Below are positions 60,361 to 64,000 of a stretch of DNA of 64,000 nucleotides, piece by piece. The DNA is from Coriolopsis trogii. Lineage: Eukaryota > Basidiomycota > Agaricomycetes > Polyporales > Polyporaceae. The stretch is taken from positions 62,001-126,000 of the forward strand of contig JAHYIO010000008.1 of assembly GCA_020543525.1 (NCBI GenBank). Reading direction: 5' to 3'. Under the pieces are notes generated by a model. The model did not search any database. It was not told where the DNA came from and was given only the letters and a program-made list of their open reading frames with translations. The translations under genes and the position numbers were made by a program. Position 1 is the stretch's first letter; each line of letters starts with the position of its first letter.

Positions 60361-60883
60361 CGCGGTGGTTGTGATGAAGCTGCAACGCCGTTGTGACAGT
60401 GACACTCATGATTCCCACAATCCCGTCACGCGCAAGTGATCACACCAACTTGAAGTGCCCCGATTCAAGATGCGGTTCGCCTTTTTCTGGGAGTTTCACG
60501 CGCAACGTACACGGTACGACGCCGCTGACACTGGCCCTTGTGAAAGTCGCCGTCGCGGGACCGGTATGCATGTGCAAGCACATGCGGTGCAGAGAACGCA
60601 CCACGGTGCACCACGACCAGCGCAATACTGGGGACGCTGGACGAATGACATGGGATCGGCTGGGGACAGCAGTCCGAGCTAGTGTGCTCGAGGACGGAAG
60701 ACGGAGGTTCCGACCAATCCACCGTCTCCAAGCATCAATAGCAATGCCTAAAGATACAACAGCTAGATCAACAGCATACACGCAGAACAAACGTACAACA
60801 GCGAACGGGCCGCAACAACATCATACAAGCATACATACACCCTTTCATCGGGTGGCGCGTCTTCCACAGCTAGACCTCCAGGC
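60361..60883. other. Intergenic region between HNH and CFEM genes
   Basis: The upstream region of the HNH gene meets the 3' flank of the CFEM gene here. Short overlapping frames on both strands, no motif. Confidence 0.45.
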
Positions 60884-61932
60884 CTAGAGGGTGATCCACG
60901 CCCCAGCGAGCACAGCAAACGCAGCAAGCGCGAGCGCAGCCGTTGGCATGCCCTCTGTTAGCGAATGAGCACCATTGCTTCCCCCAGTCGCACTGTTGGT
61001 GGAGGAAGAGCCTGCGGTGGTGGTGCTACCGATTGTCGTTACGGGCGCGCTGGGGATCGTGACCGTTGCGGTGGCGCTTGTGGTGGAGGTGGTGACGGGA
61101 ACTGGTGTGGACGTGGATGAGTGAGAAGGAGAGGGAGTGGGAGTGGGAGTGGAAGTAGTACCGGTGGTCGACGCGGTTGAAGAATCGGTCACTAATGTGG
61201 TTGTTCCCGTGACGGAGATGGAAACAGAGGTCGAGGACGTCTCTGAGGCGGACGAAGGGGACACGCTCGTGGAGATCGGTGGGACGCCTGCAACGACGAC
61301 GAGGGTGGAGGTCAGAGCCCAAGCCCATGGAACACCATCATGAACGCGGAGACGTACCGGAGGTGATGGAGGTCGAGCTCACAGAAAAGCTGGTGGGTAA
61401 GGAGACGGAGGTCCCTACATGCGCGTCACGTTAGTTCGGAAGCGGGGTCTTGCAGCTGTCGAGCACTCACCAACCGCTCTGCACCCGATCATGAGTGCAG
61501 ACTGGCCAGCTGCTTTGTCACTCGCGCTGCATGTGGTGGTCATGCAGTCCACTGCAGCAGGTGGGAACTGCGCCGAGTGACATGCACAAGCAAAGTTCCT
61601 ATGCAATACGGCTCAGCACTGAATGCAGAATAGGTAGCATTGAGAGCCGAAGATGACATCTGCGGCGACGCAATGCGGGTCAGAGATGAGACTTACATGC
61701 TAGCGCCGCATCCGATCTTATCCGAGGCCGCAATTATGCACTGCTGTGCACACATGGGGAATCCAACTTGCCGCTTCTCTTGCCAGTGGCCCTCAAATGG
61801 TACGCGTGCCTCGACACCAATGCTGAGGGGTTTGGCCCGACTGGGGTCGCGGCGGAAGGCGGAGGACCATGACCACAGCACAAGGAAGGCAGAGAGGAGC
61901 AGCCAGCGTGGTTGATGAGTGAGAAGAGACAT
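60884..61932 (-). CDS. CFEM-domain GPI-anchored protein 2
   Basis: Four exons (61932-61697, 61598-61471, 61414-61358, 61287-60884) encode 274 residues. A hydrophobic signal (LLLSAFLVLWSWSSA) is followed by about 35 residues and a possible dibasic site (EKRQ). The CFEM domain is split by the first intron and has eight cysteines: CAQQC, GCG, CACHS, DC, TTTC, and a last one in MIGC. About 170 Ser/Thr/Pro-rich residues follow (TSTPTPTPSPSHSSTSTP region), and a C-terminal hydrophobic tail (ALALAAFAVLAGAWITL) fits GPI attachment. It is longer and more Thr-rich than the CFEM protein at 11132. A minus-strand TATATAAA (62073-62080) lies about 140 bp upstream. Role: cell-surface protein, perhaps haem or iron acquisition (family knowledge). 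Confidence 0.85.
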
Positions 61933-62689
61933 ATCGGACGTTGACGGTGGTCGTGAGGTCGTTACGAGGGGAGCAATGAAGGTAGTCGGGGGTAGAGTGG
62001 GTTGGAGAGGTGGAGACAGAGTCGAGAAGTCGACGGGGCGACGGACGCGCGCACGGCGGGGTACTGACCCGCTTTATATACTCGTCGGAGGCACCGAAGC
62101 GATTCGCGATCAGAGCGTGAATACAGCACGAAACTTCCCAGAGCTCGAGACACCATGCGTTTCGGGTACTCGCACTTCTCTCTGCAGCGCTCGACGTCTG
62201 CTGCGCCCGGCAGTCGTGCGTTCGCCAGCACAGAACACGCGGGCGACCGGCGAAAGAAGAGCAAAGAGACTCACTGCAGCACCCGCCATCGGTCCTGCGA
62301 AGGCTGGACGATGGATCATCTGACCGCAGACCTTCTTTCTCGTTCAGTGCAGCCTGTCCACTCTCGTATGCATCCTTTGATGGGCACTATCACGCGGCCT
62401 GGAGTTGTCCCACCCGAAAGCCACCCTGGTGCGGCGTTGCCCGAAGACTCAAGCCGGTAACATCGTGAAAGTCGAGGTGCGTTGTGTAAGAAACATTTCA
62501 TGCATGTGCTGGCAGGAGGAGGAGGACAAAGCATGGCAGAAACACTGTTCAAACAGCGCGCGAGAGCCTGCGAGAGCTGGAGGCTGCTTGAGGGAAGTCC
62601 GGCAATCCCCGACCGAGGCGTTGCCCTGCCCTCCCTGCCATGACCTTCATCCTTCTCACCGTCAGCTCGATACATGCGCTCTCGTGAGC
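61933..62689. other. Divergent intergenic region
   Basis: Holds the promoter of the CFEM gene on the left and the upstream region of the dihydrouridine synthase on the right. No gene seen. Confidence 0.45.
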
Positions 62690-63993
62690 ATGCCAGAGTC
62701 AACTGCAGGCCGTTCGCTCGACCTCTCCTACATAGCAGCCCCAATGGTCAACCAGAGCGACCTCCCATTTCGGATCCTTGTGCGCAGATACAAAGCCTCA
62801 CTCGTCTACACCCAGATGCTGCTTCCAGACCGCCTCCTAAACGACCCGGACTACCTTGAATTCCATACCCGCGGTCTTGGGAAGGTAGATGACGCTCCGG
62901 TGGTCGTCCAGCTATGCGGGAACGAGCCAGAAGAACTCGTGCGGGCTGCTCGGAAAGTCGCCGACATGGCGGACGCCATAGGTGCATATAGCTAGCTCTC
63001 ATTGCAGCGACCTCACTAAAATTCACGTAACTATCCCTCACGAAGCGCTCCAGACCTGAACCTCGGATGTCCCCAGGACGCTGCGAGAGACGGCCATTAC
63101 GGAGGCTATCTGCTCGGCCAGAAAGACTGGCCGCTCGTAGAGAATCTGGGTGAGCCCTCTGCGCGGCCATCTCCACAACCTCCCCACGCTCAACCCGACC
63201 CTTTAAACCAGTGTCCGCCCTCTCGACGTCCCTGCCAGTCCCTGTCTCCGCGAAACTGCGCTTGTGCCAGAACGCAGCGCTCACGCCCGACCTCGGGGTG
63301 CGCCTCGAAGCCGCAGGAGCAGCCTGGCTCACGCTCCACGCCCGACACGTCTCTGCGCGGCGGCGCCGGCAAGGCGCAGCTGACCTTGCCCAGGTCAAGG
63401 CGCTCAAGTCGCGCGTGCGCATCCCGGTCGTGAGCAATGGGAACGTGCGGACGTGGGAGGATGTGATGCGGAACAAGGAGGACACGGACGCGGACGGGAT
63501 CATGGTCGGGGAGACGTTGCTCGCCAATCCGTGGTATGTCTGTCGCGTACAGTCATTGATTTTTCAGATTTGACTTGTATGCTGCAGCCTATTTGTGAAC
63601 ATTACCCCTGATCCTATCAAGATCGCGCTCGAGTACATCGACATTTGCGAGGAGCACCCGGGCACGGCGACCCTACAGACAGTGCAGACACATATACGGC
63701 ATTTTGTAGACTACCAATGGTGCGTTCGCCTACGCTTCTGTTGCTGGAATTTTTGATGTTCTGATACGTTTGTCCGCAGTGGTCGAAGACCGTGGTTCAG
63801 CAAGTTTCGAGCCGCGCTGGGCCGGTGCGAGTCTGTCGACGACATTGATAAGCTGTTGCGCAGTAGGGTGCAGCGTTGGCGGGGGCTTGCACCGATGTGC
63901 GACGACAGCGACGATGAATCTGACCGGGTGGAAGGAGATAGCATGACTGATGAGGTAGACGATGTCTTCGCGACCATGAGCATATTGCCGTAG
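62690..63993 (+). CDS. tRNA-dihydrouridine synthase
   Basis: Five phase-consistent exons (62690-62981, 63054-63149, 63212-63533, 63588-63719, 63780-63993) encode 351 residues. The opening YIAAPMVNQSDLPFR is the FMN-barrel start typical of Dus enzymes. VVVQLCGNEPEELV is followed by DLNLGCPQDAARDGHYGG, which carries the catalytic cysteine of the GCP motif, then PVSAKLRL, LTLHARH and VSNGNVRTWEDV (FMN phosphate-binding region). The reaction is NAD(P)H-dependent reduction of uridine to dihydrouridine in tRNA; the overall form resembles Dus1-type enzymes acting on the D loop. The C-terminus is acidic and unusual in lacking a zinc-finger. The VHGRT motif common in the family reads LHARHVSARRRR here. 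The gene looks complete within the window. Confidence 0.85.
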
Positions 63994-64000
63994 TGGAGAG

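Overview
This is nuclear DNA of a filamentous basidiomycete, most likely an Agaricomycete. The signs are genes split by many 50-70 nt GT-AG introns with phase-consistent exons, GC-rich coding sequence, TATA boxes 30-150 bp upstream of start codons, F-box proteins in several copies, CFEM proteins, and a fungal NRPS-like enzyme. All calls were made by eye; exon boundaries come from splice motifs, reading phase and comparison of paralogues inside the window. No rRNA, tRNA or CRISPR array was found.

Layout. 0.7-5.9 kb: a five-exon NRPS-like protein (adenylation, carrier, membrane/hexapeptide-repeat C-terminus). 6.1-8.4 kb: two divergent secreted Thr/Ser-rich paralogues sharing a 1.1 kb promoter region. 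11.1-12.6 kb: a CFEM surface protein and the relic of a second one. 12.9-19.8 kb: a tandem family of F-box-like proteins, one dead and two intact. 19.9-26.9 kb: an O-methyltransferase gene (minus) and a broken copy (plus), with an F-box relic between them. 27.3-28.0 kb: a small Cys-rich secreted protein. 28-34 kb: gene-poor, with short direct repeats. 34.0-37.8 kb: two head-to-head two-exon genes of 514 and 513 residues, both with a cytidine-deaminase-type zinc motif (HxE, then CxxC 25 residues later) resembling the OTT_1508-like deaminase family; the plus-strand gene lies in an AT-rich island. 38.7-40.3 kb: another F-box/LRR-like gene. 41.0-42.5 kb: a class V aminotransferase. 43.0-43.4 kb: a 397 bp MITE with long inverted repeats and a TA duplication. 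43.6-45.3 kb: a Ser/Pro-rich protein of unknown function. 45.4-54.4 kb: three tandem minus-strand O-methyltransferases with identical nine-exon structure. 56.5-64.0 kb: an F-box-like gene, an HNH-nuclease-like gene, a second CFEM protein and a tRNA-dihydrouridine synthase.

How the genes relate. Housekeeping genes (dihydrouridine synthase, aminotransferase) sit among fast-evolving families that duplicate and decay locally: O-methyltransferases (four intact, one dead), F-box-like proteins (four apparently intact, two dead) and CFEM proteins (two intact, one dead). The O-methyltransferases and the NRPS-like enzyme look like secondary-metabolism enzymes but are too far apart to be called one cluster. 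The deaminase-like pair is the most unusual unit and the best candidate for a poorly described system.
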